NCBI RefSeq assembly: GCF_026340675.1
Contig: NZ_JAPEOX010000002.1
Coordinates: forward strand, 1,984,001 to 2,048,000
Direction: 5' to 3'
DNA: 64,000 nt
Origin: Streptomyces sp. NBC_01264
Lineage (GTDB): Bacteria; Actinomycetota; Actinomycetes; Streptomycetales; Streptomycetaceae
The notes beneath the pieces are model-generated. The model searched no databases. It saw nothing but the letters and a program-made list of their open reading frames with translations, and had not been told where the DNA came from. The translations under genes were made by a program, and so were the position numbers. Within the stretch, counting starts at the first letter, position 1. The number at the start of each line of letters is the position of its first letter. This document shows, piece by piece, positions 55,119 through 63,574 of the stretch.

Positions 55119-55417
55119 GGAGTAACGACCTCTGCGGGTGAGACGGGGTGCGGGGGGTGTCGAGGGGCGCCCCAAGAACAGCGGCCCCGGGGTACCGGTC
55201 GGCATTGCTTTCATGACAGTGAGCCGTACACCTGGAGAACGGAATACCTCGTCAGACGGTTCTTTCCCCACGCAGCATTTTCTTTCACTTCCGTTCACTT
55301 CCCTCCCCTTTTCTTCACTCCCTTCCCCTTCCCTTCGGGCGCGTACTCACCTGGCGCCCGGGCGGGTTGAGCATCCGTACTCAGGACCGGGACCGGACGG
55401 CGCGTCATGGTGAGGAC
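55119..55417. other. divergent region with pyrimidine tract
   Basis: 299 bp without a gene. 55256-55336 on the plus strand is almost all C/T. TTCAC occurs at 55284, 55294 and 55314. Promoters for phospholipase C (minus) and the KAS III cluster (plus) must be here. Confidence 0.5.
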
Positions 55418-56452
55418 ATGCCGAATCAGCCATCCGTACCGCGCCCGCGCCCGCGGCCCCGCGCCGGGATCACCGCCGTCGCCGGCATCCTGCCCGGGGA
55501 CGTCCTCTCCTCCGACCGGCTCCAGCTCGAGATCGCCGACCGGGCCGGAATCAAGCTGCCGCCCCGGCTGCTGACCCAGGCCACCGGGATCCTCACCCGC
55601 CGGGTCGCGGGCGACGGGGTGTACGCCTCCACGCTCGCGGTGGGTGCGGCCCGCCGGGTGCTGGACAACGCCGGGCTCGGGCCCGCCGACATCGACCTGC
55701 TGCTCTTCGCCTCCGCCTCCCGCGATGTGGCCGAGCCCGCCACCGCGCACATCGTGCAGGCCGAACTCGGCACGAAGGCACACGCCTTGGACGTCACCAA
55801 CGCGTGCAACAGCTTCGTCAACGGCATCGACCTCGCCCGCTCCATGATCCTCGCCGGCCGGGCCCGGCGGGCCCTGGTGGTCACCGGGGAGACCCCCAGC
55901 CGGGCCGTGCGGACGGCGCCCGCCGACTTCTCCGAGTTCCGTGCCGGCTTCGCGGGCTACACCTTCGGCGACGCGGGGGCCGCCGTGATCGTGGAGCCGG
56001 TCGAGCGCGGCGGCATCCTCGACGTGGACACCGAGACCCACTCCGAGCACTGGGAGGTCGGGGGGATCCCCGGCGGCGGCTCGCGCCACCCGCGCGGGGA
56101 CGCGTACACGTACTTCCGCGGCGACGGGCACGAACTGCGCGGGGTCTTCGAGAAGGTGGGCACCGCCGTCATCGACCGGACCCTGCACCGCACGGGCATG
56201 GACTGGGACGGCTTCGCCAAGGTGCTGGTGCACCAGGTGACCGTGCCCTACCTGGAACGGTTCGCCGAGCTGACCGGGGTGCCGGCCGGGAAGCTGGTGG
56301 TGACCGTGCCCGAGCTGGGCAATGTCGCGAGCGCGACGATCGGGGTGCAGCTCGACCGGATATTCGACGAACTGATCCCTGGAGACCGGGTGTTGTTCGT
56401 GGGTCTCGGCGGCGGGATCAGCATCATGACGATGGTCTGGGAGAAGTCGTGA
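55418..56452 (+). CDS. OleA-like 3-oxoacyl-ACP synthase III (thiolase fold)
   Basis: 344 aa. Catalytic triad Cys130 (VTNACNSFVNG), His272 (LVHQVTVPY) and Asn302 (GNVASATIG). The substrate tunnel and GETPS loop resemble OleA, which joins two acyl chains by Claisen condensation, more than FabH; this is inference by pattern. The N-terminus is Arg/Pro-rich (PRPRPRPRAG), and M-P-N at 55418 is chosen though a TTG at 55367 stays open. The ribosome-binding site is weak. It starts a seven-gene coupled cluster and overlaps the GT2 start (GTGA). Confidence 0.87.
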   Translation: MPNQPSVPRPRPRPRAGITAVAGILPGDVLSSDRLQLEIADRAGIKLPPRLLTQATGILTRRVAGDGVYASTLAVGAARRVLDNAGLGPADIDLLLFASASRDVAEPATAHIVQAELGTKAHALDVTNACNSFVNGIDLARSMILAGRARRALVVTGETPSRAVRTAPADFSEFRAGFAGYTFGDAGAAVIVEPVERGGILDVDTETHSEHWEVGGIPGGGSRHPRGDAYTYFRGDGHELRGVFEKVGTAVIDRTLHRTGMDWDGFAKVLVHQVTVPYLERFAELTGVPAGKLVVTVPELGNVASATIGVQLDRIFDELIPGDRVLFVGLGGGISIMTMVWEKS

Positions 56453-57201
56453 GCGCGGCCGGGCGGCTGTGGGTGGTGGTCCCCGCGCACGAGGAGGAGG
56501 CCCGGCTCTCCGGCACCCTCGCCGCGCTCGCCCGCCAACGGGACCGGGATTTCACCCTGTTGGTCGTCGACAACGCATCGGCCGACCGGACGGGCGCCGT
56601 GGCGCGGGAGTTCGCGGCCGGCGCCCCCTTCGCGGTGGAGGTCATCGAGGAGCCGGAGAAGGGCGTCGGCTCCGCCGTGGACACCGGCTTCCGGTACGCG
56701 ATCGGGCGCGGCGCGACCCTGCTCGCCCGCACCGACGCCGACTGCCTGCCCCACCCGGGCTGGACGGGCGCGGCGCGCGCGGCACTGGCCCGGCGCCCCG
56801 GGCTGGTGTGCGGGCGGATCGTGGCCCGCCGGGACGAGCACGGCCCGCTGGGCCGGGCCGGGTTCGGGGTCCTCGTACGGCTCGCGGGGCTCTTCGGCCG
56901 GCTGCGGCCCGAGCACGCGCGGCGCCGCGGCTACCGCGCCCCGTACCGGATGCACGCCGGGAACAACATGGCCATCACCGCCGAGCTGTACCTGGCCGTC
57001 GGCGGGATGCCCCGGCGCCCCTCCCCCACCGACCGGCTCTTCCTCAACGCCGTGCGCCGCCACACCGACCGCATCACGCGCTGCCGGGCCATGGTCGTGG
57101 AGAACTCCACGCGCCGCCTGACGGCCTACGGGATCGCCGGCACGGCCCGCTGGTACCTCGGCCGCGGCAGCGGCCCGCACGGAACGGACGACCCCCGCTG
57201 A
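56449..57201 (+). CDS. family 2 glycosyltransferase, first copy
   Basis: 250 aa GT-A enzyme. LWVVVPAHEEEARLSGTLAALARQ, LLVVDNASADRTG, and the DxD-like RTDADCLPHPGW. The MHAGNNMAITAELYLAVGGMPR segment is the acceptor/ED region. No membrane helix is obvious. It is a clear paralogue of the gene at 59732. It is coupled to the KAS III stop by GTGA and to the ligase by TGATG. Sugar and acceptor are unknown; a lipid product of the cluster is an attractive acceptor. Confidence 0.87.
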   Translation: MSAAGRLWVVVPAHEEEARLSGTLAALARQRDRDFTLLVVDNASADRTGAVAREFAAGAPFAVEVIEEPEKGVGSAVDTGFRYAIGRGATLLARTDADCLPHPGWTGAARAALARRPGLVCGRIVARRDEHGPLGRAGFGVLVRLAGLFGRLRPEHARRRGYRAPYRMHAGNNMAITAELYLAVGGMPRRPSPTDRLFLNAVRRHTDRITRCRAMVVENSTRRLTAYGIAGTARWYLGRGSGPHGTDDPR

Positions 57202-58818
57202 TGCTGGACCGCCTCGACCACGCCCTGCGCGCCCGCCCCGACCTGCCCGCCGTCCTGACCGCCACGCGCACGGGAGCCACCCGCACCGCCGCCACGCGCG
57301 GGGAACTCGCCGAACTGGCCGACGCGTTCGCCGCCGCGCTGTACGCGCGCGGGCTGCGCGCCGGGGACACCGTCGGGGTCGCCGTACGCCCCGGACCGCG
57401 CGCGCTCGCCGTACTGCTCGCGCTGTGGCGGCTGGGTCTGCGCGGGGCCGTCCTGGATCCGGGAGCCGGACCCGACGTGCTGCGCGCCCGGCTGACGGCC
57501 GCGCGGCCCGCGCTGGTGCTGGCCGACGCCGCCGCGCAGGCGGTGGCCGGGTGGGCGCGGCCGCTGGCCCGGCGGGCGGCCGGGCTGGAGCTGCCGGAGC
57601 TGGCCGGGCTGGGCGCGCCGGTGGCCACGGTCGGGCGGCGGCTGCCGGGGTGCGCGCCCGGACTGGACCGGCACGCGGGGCGGCTCGGGGTTCCCGCGCG
57701 GTTCACGGGTGACGGGGACGCCGACGCCGTCATCGTGTTCACCTCCGGGACCACGGCGCGGCCCCGGGCGGTGGTGCACACGCGGGCGAGTCTGGCCGCC
57801 GGGATGGAGACGGTGTCGGCCCTGTTCTCCCCTGCTGCGGGGAAGACTTGGGCCTCCGGCCCGGCTGCCGGGCCCGTGCTCGGCGGCACCTTCTTCGTGC
57901 TCGTCCCCTCCCTCGTGCGCGGCGCCCCCGTGGCCCTCCCGGCCCGTTCGCCCCGGGTGCTGGCCCGCCAACTGGCCCGGCTGGGGCCGCGGGACACCTA
58001 CCTCACCCCGCCGCAGCTGCGGGACGCGCTGCGGGCGGGAGCCCGCTTCCGGGGCCGGGTGTGGACCGGCTCGGCTCCGGCGAGCGCGGAACTGCTGGGA
58101 CGCGTAAGGGAGTCGGGGGCCGATGAGGCCTGGGGGGTGTACGCGCTCACCGAGCTGTTCCCGGCCGCCGCGGTGGAGTCCCGCGAGAAGGCCGCCTACG
58201 AGGGTCCCGGCGACCTGGTCGGTGCGCCGCTGCCCGGTGTGCGCGCCGGGTCCGACGCGGACGGGCAGCTGCTTCTGGCGGGACCCGGGGCCCGGCACCG
58301 CTACCTCGGCGAGGATCCCGATCCGTGGGTGCGTACGGGCGACCGGGCCCGCTTGGACGGCGCCGGCCGGATCGTGCTGGGGGGGCAGGGCCAAGGACAT
58401 GGTGCTGCGCCGGGCCGAGAACATCTACCCGGGGCTGTACGAACCGTCCCTGCACGTTCCCGGGGTGGAGCTTGCCCTGCTCGTGGGGATTCCGGCGGAC
58501 ACGGACGACGGCCGCGACCGCGGCGCCGGCGGCGGTTCCGGCTCCGGCTCCGGCGACGAGCGGCTCGTGGCCGTCGTCCAGCCGTGCCACGGCGCCTCCG
58601 AGCCCGCGCTGCGGTCCGCGCTGGCGGGCCCCCTGCGCCGCATGGGCACGGCCGCGCCCGACGCCCTGCTGTTCGCGCGGATCCCGCTGTCGGGTCGCTC
58701 CCGCAAGCCCGACCGCGCGGCGACGGCGGCCCTGGCGGCCCACCGGCTGGCCCCCGGCACCGGCTCCCGCCCCGGCCACGGCCCCGCACGGAGCGGCGCG
58801 CGGCGGGGCACCCCGTGA
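57201..58818 (+). pseudogene. OleC-like AMP-dependent ligase, frameshifted in G7
   Basis: Adenylate-forming enzyme split by one extra G in a run of seven (58379-58385). Before it: GDTVGVAVRPGPRALAVLLA, then AVLDPGAGPDVLRARLTAA (an OleC-like DPGxG), the P-loop VIVFTSGTTARPRAVVHT and YALTELFPAA. After the shift: GGRAKDMVLRRAENIYPGLYE and the C-terminal lysine motif GRSRKPDRAA. Removing one G gives 538 codons and a complete protein. It may be a sequence error, a phase-variable switch or a real lesion. OleC makes beta-lactones; here that is inference. Start overlaps the GT2 stop. Confidence 0.8.
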
Positions 58819-59732
58819 CGGCCGCGGCCGGGTGGCGGGCCCTGGCCCGCGCCCGCGCCTGCGCCCGGGCCCGGGCCGCCGGGCAGCGGGCCTCGGCGGC
58901 GGCCCGGCCCCACCCCGGGACAGAGCGGCGCACCCCCGTGCCCGCCACCACCGCGTGGCCGGCCCGCGCGCACGCCCTCCGGGCGCGGGTCATGGCCTCC
59001 CATCGCCGCTACACCCGGGCCAACGGCGACGCCCTCGCGGGCTCGCTCACGTACGCCCTGCTCGTCGGGACGGCCCCGGCGGTGCTGCTGCTCGGTTCGC
59101 TGGCCGGCCGGGCCGGCGCGGGCGCGGACGGGGTCCGGCGGGTCGTGGACGGGCTGGCCGCGGCCATGCTGCCCGCCGCCGCGGCTCCGGCGGCCGGGCG
59201 GCTGCCCATCGCGGCCCCGCACTGGCGGCCGCTGCTCGTCCTCGCCCTCGGCTGGTCGGTGGTGCGGACGACCCGGGCGCTGCGTACGGGCATCCGGGCC
59301 ATGTGCGGGCAGAACGCGGGCAGCGGAAACCCCGTGCGCGACGCGGCCCGCGACCTCGCGGGGGCGGCCGTGCTCTGCCTCGCGGGCAGCGCCGTCGCCG
59401 CCGTGGTGACGGCGGGCGGTCCGGCCCTGACCGTCCCCGCGCTGTGGGCGCTGTTCTCGGCCGTGCTGTGGCTCGCCCCGCGGCGGGCCCCCGGCAGGCC
59501 CCGGCCGGCCGCCATCGCGGGTCCGGCGCTGGCGGCCGCGCTGGCCTGCCGGCTGCTCCTCCTCGCTGCGGACCCCTATCTCGCCGCGACCGCCGCACTG
59601 CACGGCGAGCTCTACCACCGGACCGGGACGCTGATCGGACTCCTCGTCTGGGGCAGCCTGTGCGCCCGGGCCCTGCTCCGCGCGGCCTCCTGGGCCGCCA
59701 CCACCAACCCACTCGAAGGAGAACCGAGTTGA
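58815..59732 (+). CDS. YihY/BrkB-like membrane protein, short
   Basis: 305 aa. An Arg/Ala-rich N-terminus of about 65 residues precedes GDALAGSLTYALLVGTAPAVLLLGSL, and several helices follow (LVLALGWSVVRTTRALRTGI, LAGAAVLCLAGSAVAAVVTAGG, IAGPALAAALACRLLLLAAD). The order fits UPF0761/YihY in reduced form. The GTG overlaps the ligase stop (GTGA), and its stop overlaps the next ATG (TGATG). A role in moving a lipid or glycolipid is suggested only by cluster position. Confidence 0.8.
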   Translation: MTAAAGWRALARARACARARAAGQRASAAARPHPGTERRTPVPATTAWPARAHALRARVMASHRRYTRANGDALAGSLTYALLVGTAPAVLLLGSLAGRAGAGADGVRRVVDGLAAAMLPAAAAPAAGRLPIAAPHWRPLLVLALGWSVVRTTRALRTGIRAMCGQNAGSGNPVRDAARDLAGAAVLCLAGSAVAAVVTAGGPALTVPALWALFSAVLWLAPRRAPGRPRPAAIAGPALAAALACRLLLLAADPYLAATAALHGELYHRTGTLIGLLVWGSLCARALLRAASWAATTNPLEGEPS

Positions 59733-60487
59733 TGAACCTGTGGGTGGTCGTGCCCGCGTACAACGAGTCGGCGGCCATCGGGGCGGCCCTGGCCGCGCTC
59801 GCCGCGCAGCACGACACCGGATTCACCCTCGTGGTCGTGGACAACGCCTCCACCGACGGAACCTCAGGAGCCGTACGGGACTTCGCGCGCTCGGCGCCCT
59901 TTCCCGTCGAGCTCGTCGCGGAGGAGCGGCCCGGCGCCGGGACCGCCGCCGACACCGGATTCCGGTGCGCCATCGCCGCCGGCGCCACCCACCTGCTGCG
60001 CACCGACGCCGACTGCCTGCCCGCCCCGGACTGGACGGCCGTCGCGAAGGCGGAGTTCGGGCGGGGCGCCGAAATGCTGTGCGGCCGCAGCGTGCCGCGC
60101 CTCGACGAGGGGCCCGGCCTCCTCGAAGCCCGGCTGCTGCCGGCGCTGATCCGGCTCACCTCGTTCTACGGCCGCTACCGGCCCGCCCACCGGCACCCGC
60201 GCTACCGCACCCCCTACGTCCTGTGCCACGGCCACAACCTGGGCATCACCGCCGGCCTCTACCTGCGCTGCGGCGGAGCCCTGCGGGTGCCGCTGCACGA
60301 GCGGTCCGAGGACGTGGCCCTGCTGAACCGGGCCCGCGAACACAGCGACCGGATCGTCCGCGCCGAGCACCTCGTGGTGCAGAACAGCTTGCGCAGGCTG
60401 CGGAGTTGGGGCCCGCGCCGCACCCTGCTCTGGTACTGGGACCGGCGCTACCGTCCCGCCGACACCGCGGAGGCACACGTCCGATGA
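59732..60487 (+). CDS. family 2 glycosyltransferase, second copy
   Basis: 251 aa, paralogue of 56449-57201. NLWVVVPAYNESAAIGAALAALAAQ, LVVVDNASTDGTSG, RTDADCLPAPDWT and GHNLGITAGLYLRCGGALR. The DxD-like RTDAD is kept. AAGGAGAA lies about 9-12 nt before the TTG/ATG. It is coupled to the membrane protein by TGATG and to P450 by ATGA. Two GT2 copies around the ligase and membrane genes suggest that two sugars are added, or that one copy changed acceptor. Confidence 0.87.
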   Translation: MNLWVVVPAYNESAAIGAALAALAAQHDTGFTLVVVDNASTDGTSGAVRDFARSAPFPVELVAEERPGAGTAADTGFRCAIAAGATHLLRTDADCLPAPDWTAVAKAEFGRGAEMLCGRSVPRLDEGPGLLEARLLPALIRLTSFYGRYRPAHRHPRYRTPYVLCHGHNLGITAGLYLRCGGALRVPLHERSEDVALLNRAREHSDRIVRAEHLVVQNSLRRLRSWGPRRTLLWYWDRRYRPADTAEAHVR

Positions 60488-61659
60488 CCACCGACCCGAC
60501 GATCCGCACCCGCACCCGCACCCTCGTACGGGCCCGAACGGAGGCCCGTACGGAAGCCGGCACGCAGGCCGGGGCAAGGGCCCGCCGCCGGGACCGGCGG
60601 GTCTACCTGCGCTCCCACCCCTTCCTGTTCGCGCTGCTCGCCGCCACCCGCGGTCGGCCCGTGCGCCGGCTCGGGGGCGGCACCCTGCTCGTCCACGGCA
60701 CGGCGGCCTACCGGGAGGCGCTGACCCGGCTGCCGCTGGACCGCACCGCGCCCGGAACCACGGGCGGCGCGGCCCGGGCCGCCCGGGTGGAGGGCGTGCT
60801 CTTCGACGAGGAGGGCTCCGGCCACCGGACGGCCCGGCGGGAGCTCGCCGAGCTGCTCGGCGCGGCCGGGACCCGGGAACTGCGCGCGGCATGGCACCCG
60901 TTGCTCCTACGGCGGCTCGCACCGCTGTCGCTCGGGAGCTCGGTGGACCTGGTTCCGCTGACCCGGGAACTGGCCGGCTCGGTGGTGTACGCGCTGCTGG
61001 GCCCCGGCTCCCCGGACGGCGCCTCCCCGCTCGCCCTCGCGGAGGCCGCCGCCGAGGCCGCGGCCGCCTCCGTGCGCAGCCACCTCCCCGGCCCGCCCCG
61101 CCCCGGCGCCGAGGCGGCGGCGGTCCGTGCCGCCGAGCGGCTCCGCGGGCTCCTGGGGCCGGGGGCGGACGCCCGGGCGGCGATGCTGGCGGTCGCGGCC
61201 GTCAACACCACCGTCGCGGCGCTGCCCCGGGCCGTGGCCTGGTGCGCCGACGCCGAGCTGTGGGACCAGGCGGCGGACCCGGCCCTGCGTCCCGCCCTGA
61301 CCGACGAACTCCTCCGCGTGACGGCGGCCTCCCCCCTGCTCCCCCGGGTGGCGGCGGCCGACGGCTCGGTCGGGGGCTGCCCGGTCCGGGCCGGTGACCA
61401 GCTGCTCCTGGTGGCCCGGCACGCGGCCGGGGCCCACCTGCGGGACCCCGACGGGCGCCGCCCCGACGAGCTGGGCGTCGCCCGCCTGGTCTTCGGCGCC
61501 GGGCCGCACGCCTGCCCCGGAGCCCGCCTGGCGCGGGAGCAGCTGGCCGGCGTACTGGCGGCGCTGGCTCCGCACCGGCCGGTCGTGACCCGGGCCCGGG
61601 TGGACCGCCGGGCCGCCCTGCCCGGGTGGCGCTCGCTGGTCGTACGGGCGGCGGCATGA
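60484..61659 (+). CDS. cytochrome P450 with atypical I-helix
   Basis: 391 aa. Heme-binding loop VFGAGPHACPGARLAREQ with Cys344; ExxR as Glu275-Arg278 (DELLRVT). The I-helix segment reads AAVNTTVAALPRAVAW (238 onward), where the usual A/G-G-x-D/E-T is replaced, so the acid is Asn241 and the glycine is Ala239. The N-terminus has a Thr/Arg repeat (TIRTRTRTLVRARTEARTEAG). Likely a soluble bacterial P450 acting on the cluster product. Coupled by 4-nt overlaps on both sides. Confidence 0.87.
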   Translation: MTTDPTIRTRTRTLVRARTEARTEAGTQAGARARRRDRRVYLRSHPFLFALLAATRGRPVRRLGGGTLLVHGTAAYREALTRLPLDRTAPGTTGGAARAARVEGVLFDEEGSGHRTARRELAELLGAAGTRELRAAWHPLLLRRLAPLSLGSSVDLVPLTRELAGSVVYALLGPGSPDGASPLALAEAAAEAAAASVRSHLPGPPRPGAEAAAVRAAERLRGLLGPGADARAAMLAVAAVNTTVAALPRAVAWCADAELWDQAADPALRPALTDELLRVTAASPLLPRVAAADGSVGGCPVRAGDQLLLVARHAAGAHLRDPDGRRPDELGVARLVFGAGPHACPGARLAREQLAGVLAALAPHRPVVTRARVDRRAALPGWRSLVVRAAA

Positions 61660-62645
61660 CATCCCGTACGACACCATCCGGGGCCCGGATCGCCGTGACG
61701 GGCGCGAGCGGCTTCTGCGGCGGGCACGTCGCCCGTGCCGCGGCGGCGGCCGGGGCCCGGGTGGTGTGCGTGGGCCGCAGGCCGGGCCCGCTCGGGGAGC
61801 ACCGCTTCTGGGACGCGTCCCTCGGGGAGCCGGACCTCTCGGGCGTGGACCTCGTCGTGCACTGCGCGGCGGCGGTCGGCGATCCGGCTCCGGGCTCCCC
61901 CGGCGAGGCCGTCATGCACGCGGTCAACGTGACCGGCACCGAACGGCTGTTGCGGGCCGCGGGCGAGCTCCCGGTGGTCTGGGTCAGCAGCGCCAGCGTC
62001 TACGACCCCCGGCTCGACCGCACGCTCGTCCACGAGGACCATCCCCGCACGGGACACCTCAACGCCTACGGCCGTACGAAGGCCGCCGGCGAGACCCTGG
62101 CGCTGGCCGCCGGCGCCGTGGTGCTGCGCCCGCGCGCCGTGTACGGCCCCGGCGACACCCAGCTCCTGCCCCGGCTGCTCTCCCGGGTCCGGGCCGGGAC
62201 CCTGTTCCTGCCGGGCCCGGACGTCCCGCTCAGCCTGACGGCGGTGGAGAACCTGGCCGCCGCCTGCCTGGCGGCCCCCGCCTGGCCCGCGGGCGCGTAC
62301 AACATCGCGGACGCCCTCCCGTACCGGCGTGACGAGGCCGTCGCCGAGGTCCTGCGGGCCCACGGGGTCCGTGCCCGCGTACGCCACCTCCCGCCGGCCC
62401 TGGCGACCGCGGCGGCCCGGCTCGCGGAAGCCCTCGCCTCCGGCGAACCGGCCCTCAGCCGCTACGCGGTGGACCAGCTCGCCCACCCCGTGGTCCTGGA
62501 CCTGACCCGCGCCCGCACCCAGGGCTGGGTCCCGGAGCGGAATCTGGCGGAGCACCTCGGCTCTCTGCGCGGAACCCCGGATTCCGGGCCGGTCAGCCGG
62601 CCCGACCGCTCCGGGCGGGCGCGGCGGCCCCCGCGTTGGCGATGA
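61656..62645 (+). CDS. OleD-like NAD-dependent epimerase/dehydratase
   Basis: 329 aa extended SDR. Rossmann motif IAVTGASGFCGGHVARAAA, then the VVWVSSASVYD serine and the YGRTKAAGE Tyr-x-x-x-Lys pair. C-terminal YNIADALPYRRDEAV fits 3-beta-HSD/OleD-type or sugar-epimerase members. In an Ole-like route it would reduce the beta-keto acid before the ligase acts; a sugar-modifying role is the alternative. Its last 53 nt overlap the convergent conservon GTPase. Overlaps P450 by 4 nt. Confidence 0.85.
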   Translation: MTSRTTPSGARIAVTGASGFCGGHVARAAAAAGARVVCVGRRPGPLGEHRFWDASLGEPDLSGVDLVVHCAAAVGDPAPGSPGEAVMHAVNVTGTERLLRAAGELPVVWVSSASVYDPRLDRTLVHEDHPRTGHLNAYGRTKAAGETLALAAGAVVLRPRAVYGPGDTQLLPRLLSRVRAGTLFLPGPDVPLSLTAVENLAAACLAAPAWPAGAYNIADALPYRRDEAVAEVLRAHGVRARVRHLPPALATAAARLAEALASGEPALSRYAVDQLAHPVVLDLTRARTQGWVPERNLAEHLGSLRGTPDSGPVSRPDRSGRARRPPRWR

Positions 62646-63219
62646 GCTGGTCGAGGAGTGCGAGCAGGCAGGCGCGGACGTCCTCGCGGGAGCGGGCGTC
62701 GAGCATGAGCACGGGGGTGTGGGGATCGCGCAGGTGCAGGGCCGTCGCGATCTCCTCCGCGGTGTAGGGCTGCTCGCCGTGGAAGCAGTTCGCGCCGACC
62801 ACGAACGGCAGTCCGCGGCTCTCGAAGAAGTCGACGGCCGGGAAACTGCGGTCGAGGCGGCGCGTGTCGACCAGCACGATCGCCCCGAGCGCCCCGGCCA
62901 GCAGGTCGTCCCACATGAACCAGAAGCGTTCCTGGCCCGGTGTGCCGAAGAGGTAGAGGACGACGCCGGCGTCGGTGAGGGTGATGCGGCCGAAGTCCAT
63001 CGCCACGGTGGTGGCCGTCTTGGACTCGATGCCGTCGAGGTCGTCGACGCCGACGCCCGCGGCCGTCAGCCGCTCTTCCGTGCGCAGCGGCTCGATCTCG
63101 GAGATCGTCTCCACCAGGGTGGTCTTGCCGACTCCGAAACCACCGGCGATGAGGATCTTGACCGGGGCCGCTTCTTTTGAGGCACGGGCTCGGGAGGCGG
63201 ACGTGTCATTTCCGGGCAA
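62593..63219 (-). CDS. conservon small GTPase (CvnD-like)
   Basis: 208 aa, TTG start. P-loop ILIAGGFGVGKTTLVETISE, switch/G3-like LYLFGTPGQERFWFMWDDLL, and GANCFHG in place of NKxD. This is the CvnD pattern of streptomycete conservons, which act like a membrane-linked signalling complex. It overlaps the DUF742 gene by 14 nt. Last gene of the operon in view. Confidence 0.92.
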   Translation of the reverse strand: MPGNDTSASRARASKEAAPVKILIAGGFGVGKTTLVETISEIEPLRTEERLTAAGVGVDDLDGIESKTATTVAMDFGRITLTDAGVVLYLFGTPGQERFWFMWDDLLAGALGAIVLVDTRRLDRSFPAVDFFESRGLPFVVGANCFHGEQPYTAEEIATALHLRDPHTPVLMLDARSREDVRACLLALLDQLIANAGAAAPARSGRAG

Positions 63220-63574
63220 GGCTGTCCCTGATTCTCATGAGCAGGTGGACGTCGGTGGTCTCGGCGCCCCCCAGGGGCGGCCGGTGGTGGATCAGCCCGC
63301 GGTCGGCGAGTTCACCGAGGAGCAGCGTCATCGGCGTGAGGCGGATGCGCATCCGCGCCGCTATCTCGGCGACCGCCCGGCCGCCCGGCTCCGTGCACAT
63401 GGCGAGTATCTCCTGCCACTCGGTGGGCAGTCCGGAGCGGGCGTCCTCGGCCACCGCCGCCGTGATCGTGGTGTCCATGGTGAGGACGGTGTGCGCGGCG
63501 GCCGTACGCCCGTCGGTGAGGGCGTACAGCCGCGTCCGGCGGCGCCTTGGGGGCTGTGGCTCGTCCTGCGGCAT
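63206..63574 (-). CDS. conservon DUF742 protein (CvnC-like)
   Basis: 122 aa. RTRLYALTDGRTAAAHTVLTMDT, then EWQEILAMCTEPGGRAVAEIAARMRIRLTPMTLLLGELADRGLIHHR, a winged-helix-like DUF742. The ATG shares one base with the stop of the roadblock gene (TAATG). A longer in-frame start would overlap that gene further and is unlikely. It probably links CvnB to CvnD. Confidence 0.93.
   Translation of the reverse strand: MPQDEPQPPRRRRTRLYALTDGRTAAAHTVLTMDTTITAAVAEDARSGLPTEWQEILAMCTEPGGRAVAEIAARMRIRLTPMTLLLGELADRGLIHHRPPLGGAETTDVHLLMRIRDSLARK

Noticed and set aside
55281..55320. Pho box upstream of phospholipase C
   Set aside because: The TTCAC repeats are spaced 10 and 20 bp, not the 11 bp of PhoP direct repeats, and sit in a low-complexity pyrimidine tract. 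Kept as a finding, not as a site.
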